Positions 1 through 10,731 of a DNA stretch of 64,000 nt are shown piece by piece (the stretch's first letter is position 1; every line of letters begins with the position of its first letter). The notes under the pieces are model-generated. The model did not search any database. It saw nothing but the letters and a program-made list of their open reading frames with translations, and had not been told where the DNA came from. The translations under genes were made by a program, and so were the position numbers. This DNA is from Larix kaempferi (Eukaryota > Streptophyta > Pinopsida > Pinales > Pinaceae), in contig BSBM01000190.1 in the NCBI GenBank assembly GCA_027924585.1, forward strand, positions 310,001 to 374,000, in the 5' to 3' direction.

Positions 1-1
1 T

Positions 2-169
2 GTTTTGCTACGACAGTTTTTGCGGGTTAGATTATTGGAAAGACAGTTTGATTCCATTATATATCAACACATTCCAAGAAATTTGAATGCATTAGCTGAT
101 TCATTTGCAAATTATGTTTTAGATTGGCATTTATATCATACATTTCTATCAATAGCATTTCCCACATAA
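2..169 (+). pseudogene. C-terminal end of an RNase H-like domain (partial, element E)
   Basis: An open frame runs from the window edge to a TAA at 167-169. Its residues include HIPRNLNALADSFANYVLD, which fits the last block of type-I RNase H domains (HxxR..N..AD.LAN), where the His and Asp lie near the active site. In retroelements this domain degrades the RNA template during reverse transcription. Tat-lineage Ty3 elements carry a second, archaeal-type RNase H, and plant LINEs end in a similar domain. The position ahead of an antisense ORF and an LTR favours Tat, but a LINE fragment cannot be excluded. The N-terminal part is outside the window. Confidence 0.5.
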
Positions 170-331
170 ACTTAAACACACACACATGTAAATAACCGAT
201 ACTGTATATATGTCCGATACTGTATCAAAAAACATAATATGAGTTTTGGATCATAAGTCTATCACAAGTCATGTCATAAGATACAAAACTAGGCTCGGTG
301 GCCTAAAAAATATACATAAAATATCCATCTC

Positions 332-1532
332 CTATGGAGAAGGAGGCGCCTCATCGGCATCTACTACCTCTCGGTAACATATGACCAACCTAGCTATCTT
401 CTGCAGCAACCTAATCCATGCTGGGGGCACACCAACTACATCCTCCTATATATCAAGCGGCATCCGCTCAATGCGATATGTGGGAATGTCATGAGTCAAC
501 TGACTCATCTTCCTCTCTATAGTCCCTAACATAGCATCAGCTGCACCCACATTTGTTGGCCTTACGAAAATAGTAGGATGTCCCTTGGGAGGAATTGGTC
601 CAATATCTGCATATGACACTTGTTTAGTACTTCAAAACTCATCATAAAAATCATATATTTGAAAATTTGAAAAAATTAGATAATTTTCAAAACAGGAACA
701 TACCTACATCTCCTCAGGCACCACCTGGAGGAAGTACGAGCTCTGGATCATGATGGAAGTCTAAACCAGCATACGAAAACTGCTCGAATGCCGACACCTG
801 TCTCTCCCACCATCCCCAGAAATCATCAGTATGATAGCAAAAGTGGCTTTCACCACCACCCTGGCGGAGAAAAATGTCACCCCAACGGTCCAATATCGAC
901 TCATGAGGAATGACTGGAGGTAGAGGCATGCCCAAGCTAAGAGCAGGTACCCTCTCGAAGAAGAAGGTACAAAGGATGCTGCCATATCCAAAGTTCTTCA
1001 TACTCCCGCCCTTACAACCTGAGAGTTGAAGCTTCATATTTTCTAGTAGACTAGTGCACCAATCATATACATGACCTTGCAAGCATATGATACCAATATG
1101 CATATAATGCCTTGAGGCTAAATGTTGTGTGATACTTCCCCCCATACGGTTCAACATACTTACAATAACCCTCAAAGGGAGGCTATCAATAGTAGAAATT
1201 AGCATTTGACTTCCTGATTTCTCGGTTCCTGCCACACAGTATGCATTTATATATTCTTGCACCGACATAGCACCCATATTGTGAGAAGATCCTTTTAAAT
1301 TTACCGCATCTCCCCTCCTAGAAAGACCGGTAATAAAGTATATGTCCTCAATATTAAGGTCTAGGGTTTGTCCCCGAATATCAAATGCATTGGAACCTAC
1401 ATCCCAATATTGAACGAGTCTTTGAAGCAATTGATTGAGTGCCCTCATGTTCACGGTTCTATAAAACTTCAACAAACCACACCTTCAGAGTGCATGGAGA
1501 GTTTCTGGGTCTTTCATAGCCACCCTATCCAT
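332..1532 (-). pseudogene. Antisense accessory ORF of E, plant-mobile-domain-like, two exons
   Basis: The gene runs against the element. Exon 1 (1532-704) starts at an ATG and encodes a domain with LDLNIEDIYFITGLSRRG near its N terminus and a YDWCTSLLENMKLQL segment later, resembling plant mobile domain (PMD) and related retroelement accessory proteins. Exon 2 (606-332) ends at TAG. An intron fits at 703-607: donor GTATGT, acceptor TGCAG, 97 bp, AT-rich. The exons join in phase and total 1104 nt, exactly 368 codons. The copy has at least three in-frame stops: TGA at 1487-1485, TGA at 716-714 and one TAG within exon 2. PMD-like antisense ORFs between pol and the 3' LTR are known in Tat/Ogre elements. 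Function is unknown. The longest uninterrupted stretch is 1484-717. Confidence 0.6.
607..703 (-). other. Probable intron in the antisense ORF of E
   Basis: On the minus strand the segment begins GTATGT and ends ATATGCAG, is T-rich before the acceptor, and splits a codon after its first base. Coding potential resumes in the matching phase on the other side (IGPIPPKGHPTIFVRP). The intron is inferred from sequence only. Confidence 0.55.
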
Positions 1533-4130
1533 CTCCTCATGTTCTCTTTCCCTCTAAACAAGTACCATCCTGCCACAAAAAGATCAAATTTTTGAGTCTT
1601 GACACCTTTTTCACCATGTTCAGGGGTGTGCACTACTCTATAGCCACACAGTCACTCATGGGCGCTACTGTGCATGAGCAATAGCAGTGCATACCTCTAG
1701 TATGCCCTACTTTTCCTCTTTCAGAGTAGCGCACACGCACTCAACGAGTTGAACATGGCCCTAAAATCAATTTTGAGCATAAAAATTGACAAATGAAGTA
1801 TGGAAATGCAAGTAGAGATGAATATAACTTACTTGGTGGAGGAATTAAGTTGAATGGTGGCCCGAGTTTATCGCTATGAAGGATTGAAGATCAAGGGTTT
1901 GCTCCAAAAACCTCTTCTACAATTCCAAATGTGGTATTTGAGTTTTTCAATTTGAAATTACATATATGAATTTGAATTTCATTTTGACCCACTTTCGTAG
2001 AAACTCTATAGTTTCAAATTTCATCAAAATGTTCTATTTAATCATTGAACAAATACAAATGATAGTAAGGTAATTTCAACTAATATCTCTCAAATTTTCA
2101 CTAGTTTTTCATAGCATCAATTTATTAAGACTTAATTTTTTGATGATAGACCATTTCAAGTAGTTCATGTTTAAAATTATATATCATTAAAGACTTTTTG
2201 TCGTCACTATTAACATGGTTGTTGAGTTTTCTAGTCTTAAGCAGGTCATGAGCCGTGATCCTGGAAGATGTCATTTAAGTCATTTTAAGCTCTTGTCTAG
2301 ACTATTGAAACCTAAACAAGATCGCCGAGCAAACTTGTCCTCTTCAAGCTCGTTAAAGGAACTGAAGGCCCATCCGCTCAGGTATAGAATTACCCCTTTT
2401 CCGGGCCTTGGTGGATAATTTACGGAAAAGGTATACTCTAGGTATACTCTGGTATACGCTAGAAGAGTTATTCTTCCATTTTTTTACACTTTTTCGGGGG
2501 AGGAGACTAACTTTATGAAAAAGGACCTTGTGGATCCTTCTTTAGGGTTTTCAGGCTCTCGAAATATGAAAACACCAAGCGAGCACACACCTACTCGGGC
2601 TCGATGTGAAATCCACGAGAGGGTGTATAGAGGATTGTTTAAGTTTTTCAGACTCTATAAATAGGAAAACACCGGCGAGCATTAATCTACTTGGGATCGA
2701 TATTAAAATCCATGAGTAGGTGTATGGAGTTATTGTTTAAGTTTTTCAGACTCCTTAAAATTGAAAACACCGGCGAGCAAGAACAAATCTCGGCTCGATA
2801 CTAAAATCCAGAGATCAGGAATACAGAGTAATCTTCTATCTCTTCTTCGAACTCTGTAAACAATGAAGAAGGTCCTGAGTCTTCCTCCCATGGGCTTGTT
2901 AAAATTTTCACATGGTTGGACTCATTGAGTTTTCATTCTTTATTGGACTCATTAAAACAACAAGAAAGGTATTCTTTTATCTAAAAAGAATAAGGGATAA
3001 GAAGTATTTATCATATCTTCAGTTTCAAAGGAAGTTCAGTTAGTACTATCCTTGAACACATCACCTACTTGAGTCTATCATGTCAGTTGGCTTAGTTTTT
3101 GACGTTAGGGTGAACCTGATCTCCGAGTTGTTTACTCCCCCGGTTGGTTATTCTTCCAACCATATGGAGGGTCTGCTAATGTCTCCTACATTATAGGCTT
3201 ATATCATTTCCCCATTATGTTGAAAACTGCCTAAGTCACTTTGTGTCATGTTCACTGTTCAAGGATATAGCCCGTGTCGGCCATTCTGCAGTTTACCTTG
3301 ACCTCATGTGTCGGCCATCCTAGTGTCAGTATTGTTACATGTGTTACTCCATATCAGTTCATACCAGTTGAGTGTCCCTCGTGTTGGATGATGGAGGATG
3401 CCTTAAGGCCTCCCTTCCAATGGACTTATTCCCATCGACATCAACTCTTTTTGCTCTGGGAACAAAGTTTAGAGTTTCGGTTAGTACCTTGGAGATTGGA
3501 GTGGTTTTTTCCTCGCTATTGAAATATGAGAATACATCAATGCCTCTTATTTGATAGGTTCCTCAAGTGTTCGACTCCAAGTCCACTTATTCACACTTAT
3601 TGGATCGTACTAGATACCTTAGGCCCCATTATCATTATCGGTGGAAGCCCTTGCATTTGTTAACGGTATACATCAAGGACCGATAATCAAACGATACCCC
3701 CCATGTTCGACTTTCAGCTCATTTATTCACATGGTTAGGGTTTGTACCTTGGGTTGTTTTGGATGAAGACCTTGGGATGTTGATGACATCACCTCATTAT
3801 GTTATCACCCAAGCTATGCAAGACTGAGCCTCACTCATTTTCGGCTCCCCATGAGACATAGATCTAGTTTTTTGTTATGTCTATGATCTCTCAGTTTGAC
3901 ATGGATCCACGCTTGTATTTCAAGTGGCCATGCTATATATACATATCCTAGTTATGTATCGGAGATCATGTTGTATCACACTACACATCTATATGATGTC
4001 AAGATTGTAATTGCTCGCTGACCTTGATCTTTGTTTCATGCGTTTCTGTGACTTGGTTCTACGGTTTCTTGCTCCTCCTCTGACTTGGAATTATAATGTA
4101 TTTCGGCCATCGCTTCCCTCTGACCTCACA
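1533..4130 (+). other. Non-coding 3' region of E
   Basis: About 2.6 kb lie between the antisense ORF and the PPT. No convincing coding frame is seen. The segment at 1620-1745 contains the same GCGCTACT...AGTAGCGCAC inverted motif found in the E/F LTRs, and 2541-2833 is a tandem repeat. The rest (2834-4130) shows nothing I can name. Confidence 0.5.
2541..2833 (+). repeat. Three tandem copies of a ~98-bp unit
   Basis: Units start at about 2541, 2638 and 2736. Each begins TTTA(G/A)G(G/T)TTTTCAG(A/G)CTC and contains GAAAACACC(A/G)(A/G)GCGAGCA followed by a CTCGAT or ATCGAT block and AAATCCA. The copies differ at many positions, so the array is old. Arrays just upstream of the 3' LTR are typical of Tat-lineage elements. 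Confidence 0.75.
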
Positions 4131-4131
4131 C

Positions 4132-4141
4132 ATTAGGGGGC
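4132..4141 (+). other. Polypurine tract of E
   Basis: ATTAGGGGGC lies four bases before the LTR start TGTTAT. A PPT primes plus-strand DNA synthesis and marks the LTR to its right as a 3' LTR. Confidence 0.6.
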
Positions 4142-4144
4142 ATC

Positions 4145-5174
4145 TGTTATAGGTCAAATCTGCACTTCTCCATCCGTGATCACCTTTAGCTGTCGATCAC
4201 ACAAAATTACAACATGTATTGAAGAGCATGATGACCTTAGATGATGCTTTGACCTGACCTACTCCTTTGCAAGCTGGAAAAACCCTGTAAAACATCACAT
4301 TTTTACATGTGCGCTACCCTACAGGAATAATAGTAGTGCACATGCCATACTCCACAGACATAAGAGTAGCGCACACATCCTAGTATGCCTTACTCCACTT
4401 CAGCAAACTAGCGTACACCTTCAAAAAGCTTGCAAACGCTGGTTGTAAAGCACCGAAGTTGCATATTGAGAACTACTCCACTGTGAAAAACTTGCGCACA
4501 TCTTGAAATGTGACTAAAAATATATTAATTTGACGAATTGGGATTAGTTGAAGTTGGTTTTACAACTTCCCCAACCCCCCAATTCAACCACCTCTTGATC
4601 TAAACTGCCTACCTTGTCCCATAAATACAAGGAGGATTGGGGAGAGGGGTTAGACACATTTAGACTCTCATTCACAAGAGGAGAAACTTGCATTAAGGGT
4701 TGTTATGCTGGAAGAATTCCAAAGTTAGAGAAGAGCTAGAGCCCAAAATCCGGTTGCACGAGCACTCTGAATGATCAGGTATAATTTGTATTGATTATTT
4801 GCTTTTGACAATAAAGGTTGAAACATCCTTCCCATCCCAATCAAATATCCAATGGATTGTGTGTTTGTTTGGTTAAATGATTGATTGTTCTTGATGTTTG
4901 AATTGTATTTCAATTTCATCATTGTTATATTAGTCAAGATACGCTGAGGAAGGTATCTTTGTATTGCAGGTCTATTGAGCGGAAGATCAAGTTGAAGATT
5001 GAGCACAAGATCGAGCAAAGCTAGGATCGAACGTCGTTAATAAGGTATGTCTTCGAGATCCTTGATCTCTTTCCTTTCATAGACGCTTATGTAATATGAT
5101 CAATGTGTTTACCTATCACCCCAGAAGTTGGTAGTGTCCATTTCCTCGCTATAAGGTAGAATTCATGAACAACA
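4145..5174 (+). repeat. 3' LTR of E (1030 bp)
   Basis: The LTR begins TGTTATAGGTC and ends GAACAACA. It matches 58739-59714 along its whole length at roughly 80% by eye, with a much better conserved block just ahead of a TATA-like CCCATAAATA at 4619-4628. A PPT precedes it and no PBS follows, which fits a 3' LTR. The sequence after it is in frame with C's gag. Confidence 0.75.
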
Positions 5175-6644
5175 CAGACCTACGATTATACCATGGATTC
5201 CCATAAACTAAAGCTATTTCCTTCAAATTTAAAATATTATGCACTCAGGTGTTTCATGAGTTTGGTACCAAATAGTATTTTCACCTGGGAGCATATGAAG
5301 GAGACCTTCACTGAGAAATATAGGGATTTCTAAGGCAAGATAAATAAGGGACGATATTTTTAGGATGGTACAAGGACCAAATGAGTCATTAGAAGACTAT
5401 GATGAACGATTCCAACTCAGTTATAAGATAGCTCATTCCTTCACCTTATATGACAAATATCTCAAACTTGTACTCCTTAGAGGGGTGAGAGAGGAGTTCT
5501 TGGAAACCCTAAATGTATTGTGTAATGGTTATATCTATCAAAAGAATTACGATCAGATCAAACAAATCTTCAGAAACCACTCTCGGCCCATAGGGAAGAA
5601 ACCTAGGGGGAGAGACTCTTTTAAGTGAGCTAAACCCTTTGGTTCCACCATCACTAAGTCATACTTAGGGAACCTCCTAGATGACTTAAAATCATATATT
5701 TTACACTCCATGGAATTACAAATGGATTCTATATAATCCAAGTTAAAAAAGGAGGAATCAAATAGAGCCTTAGCCATTTTTTGCCCTAACTATAGGAAGA
5801 AACAAAAGAAGAATGAGTGCCCCCTAAACCTAATGCAAGTCATTGCTATAGAATATTAATGTTGTGCAATTTGTGTTGATAAAAACTCCATATATATTGT
5901 CCTTACTTGGGATCTTTGAATGCAAACCTCTACGATTCACAAGAAAATTCAGAACCTCTCTATTATATAAATCCTAGGAGACCGGGTTTACATAAAACTT
6001 TCCAGCACCCTTATGTTCAGTCTCAATACCAAAAATTTCATGGGAAGTAGCCATATCAACCATATTCCCAACCTCCTTACCAATATACCTATAATCAACC
6101 ACCATTTAAATAGAACTATGGACATCAACCTTGGACAAACCCCTACAAACAACAACCTTATCCTACACTTGATTGGGCACCAGCTCAATGGTATAACCCT
6201 AAGATAGCAACACCTACATATGGACAGAATGCTCCTTCCACTGGATGGAGACCAAATCAGCATCCAACAAACAACACTAATCACCGTCAAGGTCAAAATC
6301 CTAACCCTTCAGCACCAAGACCACACATGTCAACTCATCCATCCCCAAATCCTAAGAAAAGACAAGTTAAACCTACGTAGAATATAGAGATAAATAACTA
6401 CCCAACATACTCTTTGGATACTATAGAAGCCGATCAATTAAATCTGCATTCTGGAAAAACTATAACACACCAAACAAAGGAGCCATAAATAGATCCACCT
6501 CATTTACCCACATCACACCATACACCACAAGAACAACCTGTAGAGGAGGAACATCATGTAGGGGATCCACCATCTCCCGTTCCACCTTTTGCACAAAGAC
6601 TACATTCCAAAGAAGCCCAAGGGATTGAGAATCCTATTTTAGAA
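5175..6644 (+). pseudogene. gag remnant of element C
   Basis: The frame opens exactly at the end of the E LTR. It carries the middle of a retrotransposon Gag domain: LKLFPSNLKYYALRCFM, WEHMKETFTEKY, and then an intact stretch at 5365-5628 with ESLEDYDERFQ and FLETLN motifs. These align with LKYSSLQWFM, SLEDYLERF and FLDNLN in the gag of element A. A Pro/Asn/Gln-rich tail follows (about 5990-6380). Stops and frameshifts separate the pieces, so no full protein can be made. The N terminus is missing because E interrupts it, and Copia element B cuts the 3' end at 6644. Gag proteins form the virus-like particle in which reverse transcription occurs. Confidence 0.75.
6640..6644. repeat. Target-site duplication TAGAA of element B (left copy)
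   Basis: The same five bases follow the right LTR of B at 29912-29916. The match is perfect and defines B's ends. Confidence 0.9.
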
Positions 6645-7384
6645 TGTTAGAACATTATTACACCTTAGGACCATAGTGTAATATTAATTTGGTGATTATT
6701 TGGTCCAAATAATGGTTAATGATGTTAATGCAAAGTTGTTAGAAGTTTGTTGGGGAATTTATGAGACATTACACCACCCAAGGGCCCAATTTTGGTCAAA
6801 TTAGTTGTTAGGCGCCCTCATTTATGGCCACCTCACTCATTTATTTCCACTACTTGAGTGAAGGTGCCCTTATCCCCTAATTTATGGATCTATCTTTGAC
6901 TTGAGGTGCCCATGCATTGAATGTCGTCATTTCCCCCCCTCCTTGGCAGTGTTAGCCTATCATGAGCCACCTACACTACACCAAATCCTTACCCACACAT
7001 GTTCCATCAATATTAATGACTTCCCATGCCTACCCAATGTTCATATTAGTAATTTTTGACTGTTTGAGTATATTTGGGAGCTTATTGGTCAACCTAGGGG
7101 GGATTGAGGTCCAATGTAAGCTAGCCACTTGTAGCTGCCTCCAAAGGCTCATGAAGTTTCCCAAATGCTATATAAATGTATTCACAACTCATGTTTGGGT
7201 TGGATAGTTAATAATAAACCTGCTATTTGATCATTTGTGTCTGGTTTTTTATCATTTGTGTCCGTTTTTTATCATTTGTGTGTCCATAATACTTCTTTTA
7301 CACTATTCTATGCATACTTAGCCAAATTTATTAATTGTGAGGATATCCTTAGCTAGTATATCATACCATGAGTTAAATTTCACA
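6645..7384 (+). repeat. 5' LTR of B (740 bp)
   Basis: Begins TGTTAGAACATT and ends AAATTTCACA, directly abutting the PBS. A TATA-like TATATAAAT sits at 7170-7178. The copy at 29174 is 738 bp. Confidence 0.9.
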
Positions 7385-7396
7385 TGGTATCAGATC
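7385..7396 (+). other. Primer binding site of B (initiator tRNA-Met type)
   Basis: TGGTATCAGATC lies immediately after the 5' LTR. It matches the usual plant Copia PBS TGGTATCAGAGC at all but one position. Confidence 0.85.
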
Positions 7397-7504
7397 TATT
7401 GGACCTTCTATTTGAACCAAGACTACTTTAGAAGTGCACTAGAAGCAATGGAGCAACCAGAGAAGTCCCTGGGGCCATTTCCTTGAATCCATTGGATCAA
7501 TACT

Positions 7505-9079
7505 TGTTGGTTTGAACTGGGCAGACCCGGGTTAGCTATACTTTTTAGACCAACAGAACGCTTAGCTCACTGGCCCTTTCGGCAACAGGTCGCAGGAGCA
7601 ACCTGAAGTCTCACCCGAAGTGATTCTAATGGGGTGGCAGAAGACTCAAGTGTCCTCAGCCAGGTTTTGAGGCATCCAGGGTGCTTAAAACCCTCCTTAG
7701 TCCTCTCCAAAAGGGCTAACTTCTCTAGTTCTATTACTCTGGCTATACCTCTGTCTTATCGCATTACACAGGCAGTGCGATAAGCCTTCTCCTTATATGA
7801 TCCTGTCTAGCGATACTTAGGATATCGCAGATGCGATATATCCCTCCTTTTTGTCCCTGCGGTATGTGACACTTAGCCACTTCCTGGTTTAATACGCTGT
7901 CTCAAACACCCTTATCCACTTACTGAGAGATCTTAATATCACTTAGTCTCTAAGCATAATCCTCACTAATGTGCTTAACCCTTAATACTTCACAACGATG
8001 TGACTGTGTAAAATATTACTTTAAGCAATGCTCTAACTGAACTCTTCATGCATTATACTCATTCAATACTCAAGCATTATCCTTTATTGAACAGAGATCT
8101 AGTTCGCTAGGATTCAACTATGATTTTCACAATTGTTACGCATCAACCAGAACTAAACTGATGACCATATACATTACTTATAAACTGAAGGAAGCATTCA
8201 TGTAACAGTAAAGATAAGTGAATAAGAGCAACAATTACACAAATGCAATCACACTACTCAGATATTTACGTGGTTCACTTCCAGGAGGGAAGCTACGTCC
8301 ACGGGAACTGTGTTTCCTATTAACAACTTGAGAGAGTAAAACACAATTCCGCCGCAACTCTTTGCAGCAGAGGTCTTCTGGGAAACTCCACTCCTGTGGG
8401 AGCCCTTCTCTATAGACCTCTCTTCTTCTCCTTCCTACTCTTCCACTGACTCTTACAATGTACTCTCTCTCTCTCTCAATCCCTGTGGGTTGCACAATCT
8501 GCTCAATGAGCCGGCCTTTGATCTCTGGAAGATGTTCAGACTCTGTATGATCAAAAACTCGACTACTCTCTACTTAATAACTTTAGTAACTATGTGTCCA
8601 ACCACTTTACATACAAAAGACTCCTATATATAGATGGCCCGAAGGTCTCATCGCAGTTACAAAATTGTGGGCCTTATCCCAACAGTGACTCAACCCTAAC
8701 CACTTACAGTCAACTAGCTGTACTTTCATGGCCGCCTCCTGTCTCGTCGCCATTTCCTGCAGTCCTTAGTCTTTAATGCATCGGCCCGTTGCTTCTTCTT
8801 TGGTTCAAGCAATGCTGACTGTAGTCCTTCTTCTTAATGAGGGTAGCTGAACCCTCTCTTCATCTTCGGCGCCTTTATTATGGTGGTTGAGCTCTCCCTT
8901 CGGCCTATTCCTTGTACCACGCGCTTTGACTTTCCTGTGCATATCGCCGCAATTCCCGTCGGAATTTGCGCTACAGCGATATCTTTGCCTTGCTGCCAAA
9001 ATTGGTACTTTCTCCCCAAAAATGGTTATCTTTTCCAAAATTAGCAGCTTTCTAAATGCTGCGGGAATTCTCTCCAACA
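7505..9079 (-). repeat. Solo LTR of the G family, inverted, inside the B leader
   Basis: This 1575-bp segment begins TGTTGG and ends CCAACA. It is flanked by perfect ATACT duplications (7500-7504, 9080-9084). Its reverse complement is collinear with the G LTR: CTGGGCAGACCCGGGTT at the left end, the CACTGGCCCT..CGGCAAC block, the CTCACCCGAAGTG block, the promoter segment with CCTATATATAG at about 8621, and CCAAAATTAGCA near the right end. No internal sequence accompanies it, so the element was lost by LTR-LTR recombination, leaving a solo LTR. It is clearly more diverged from G's LTRs than those are from each other. Confidence 0.85.
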
Positions 9080-9234
9080 ATACTTTGGAGTCTACCCAGG
9101 GTGTGACGCGATCTCGAATGTTCCTTATGTCAATGTAGGGTTCTAATTATCTTGTTAGGATCCCCTCCCGAGTGATTGAGTGTTTTCATTGCAGGTTTAC
9201 AGTGTTCTTTGTCACCTTGTGTGCAAGCTACATA

Positions 9235-10731
9235 ATGGAGCAATCTCATGTCATATTGCTCACTCCGTTCAGATACTTTGAATGGAAGGATGAAATGATA
9301 ATCCAACTGAGATATAAGGGTCTCTTCAGAGTCACCATGGGGACTTAAACTAAGCCAAATTATGCAGTAGAGAAGTCGATGTTCTTCAAGAGAATGGATG
9401 AAGATTTTGGCATGCTTTGTCTCAACATTTCAAGAGACCTCTTATTCCATATTGATAGTATCACTACTCCAAATGAAGTGTGGATCAATATTGAGTCATT
9501 GTTTGGGAAGAATGATGAGATGAGGGGCCACCAACTTGAGAATGAGTTGATCTCACTGAGCCCAAGCAGTTTCGAAACTATCCAAGACTTCTTCACCAAT
9601 TTCAAATCCTTGATCTTGCATCTCAAGCAATGTGGCATTGAGAAGAAGGATGAACAACTGGTGTTGTCCATGATTTTGAAGTTGGGTCCTAAGTACTCTG
9701 TGTTTTTTTCTACATTTCAATCCACCAAGCTCACTATTCGCAATTGGAAGATGCCATCTTTGGCAGATTTCATGGAGATTATTACACAAGAACAAGATAA
9801 ATTGGTCCTAATTAGTGCCATCAAGCAAAAGGATCAAGTTTTTGCAGCTGGGTATTCGAAGCAAGCAAGAGGAAATCAAAATCCCAAGGGTTTGAAGCAG
9901 CAAGAGAAGAAGAAAGACAAGGAGAAGCCCAAACATTTCGATGGGGGTTCGAATCCTGTCAAGGAGAAAGGAAAGAAGAAAGATAAGACCAAATGCACTT
10001 ACTGACAAAAGGGTTGTCACCCTGAAAGTGCATGCATGAATAAAACCATTGACATGATGACCCATCTCCTCCAGAAGAACAAAATTCCTCTTCTAGAAAG
10101 TTCAAAGAAGAAGGAGGGTGTTTCTGAAGACAAGGAGAGATGCCATGCATTAATGGCTAGTACCTCAGGATCTTCCTCTTTCATCATAGATTCAGGCTCC
10201 TCAAGGCACATGGATTCTGCAAGAGATGTTTTCTCTGCTCTTTCATATTATAGTGATTCTCCCATTCTCATGCGTGATGATTCAGAGATCCTAGCGAGAG
10301 GCATTGGCAAGATCAGTCTAGACAATGGGTACTTCAACAATGTGTTGTATGTGCCCAATCTTGCAACAAATATTATTTCTGTGTACCAAATGACCCACAT
10401 TGGTTCGGCTAAGAGAGTGATTTTCACTCAAGAAGATGTGGAAATTTTTGAAGTTTCTACAGGAAAAGTGGTAGGAGTTGGTGTTGTAGATCACGAGTCA
10501 AGAATGTACAAGTTTTATCACTTTCTTGAGTACTCCTGTCCTAATGTACTTATGTCACATGCTAATGAGGTCAGTAGAATTTGGAATGAGAGGTTTGGAC
10601 ACCTCAACTACATATATATTCATGCATTGAGAAAAGAAAACATGGTTAAAGGACTTCCAAACATTAGATTTTCCAAAGGCACTTGCAAAGGGTGCATTGT
10701 TGGGAAGCATGAAGAGCGCAAGTATGAGAAG
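9235..10731 (+). pseudogene. Copia gag, protease and start of integrase (element B, part 1)
   Basis: One frame starts at ATG 9235. It encodes a Copia-type Gag (UBN2-like region with a PNEVWINIESLFGK motif), a zinc-knuckle region ruined by a TGA at 10003-10005, a protease with IIDSGSSRHM around 10190-10215, and the GAG-pre-integrase block (RFGHLNY and a CKGCIVGKH zinc motif). A TAA at 9355-9357 is the other stop. The reading frame reaches the last base before element A inserts at 10732 and resumes in the same phase at 26459. In an intact element the product would be one polyprotein cleaved by its own protease. This copy cannot make it. Confidence 0.85.
10727..10731. repeat. Target-site duplication of A, AGAAG / CGAAG
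   Basis: Five bases before the left LTR (AGAAG) match four of five after the right LTR (CGAAG, 26454-26458). Removing A plus one copy keeps B's reading frame, which supports the insertion point despite the single mismatch. Confidence 0.75.

Larger units (their letters stand above)
1..5174 (+). mobile_element. Element E: 3' part of a Tat/Ogre-like Ty3 retrotransposon
   Basis: This is the right-hand part of an LTR element whose 5' half lies off the left edge. Read 5' to 3' on the + strand it holds the end of an RNase H-like domain, an antisense accessory gene, about 2.6 kb of non-coding and tandem-repeat DNA, a purine-rich PPT and an LTR ending at 5174. The base after the LTR enters the gag reading frame of element C, so E is inserted in C's gag. 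Its TSD should be CAGAC (5175-5179), with the partner outside the window. Assignment to Tat/Ogre rests on the antisense ORF between pol and the LTR and on the tRNA-Arg-like PBS of the related LTR at 58739. An in-window confirmation of the 5' end is not possible. Confidence 0.65.

Noticed and set aside
3274-3554. Overlapping + strand ORFs of 82 and 60 codons in the E 3' region.
   Set aside because: No homology or codon character; chance frames.
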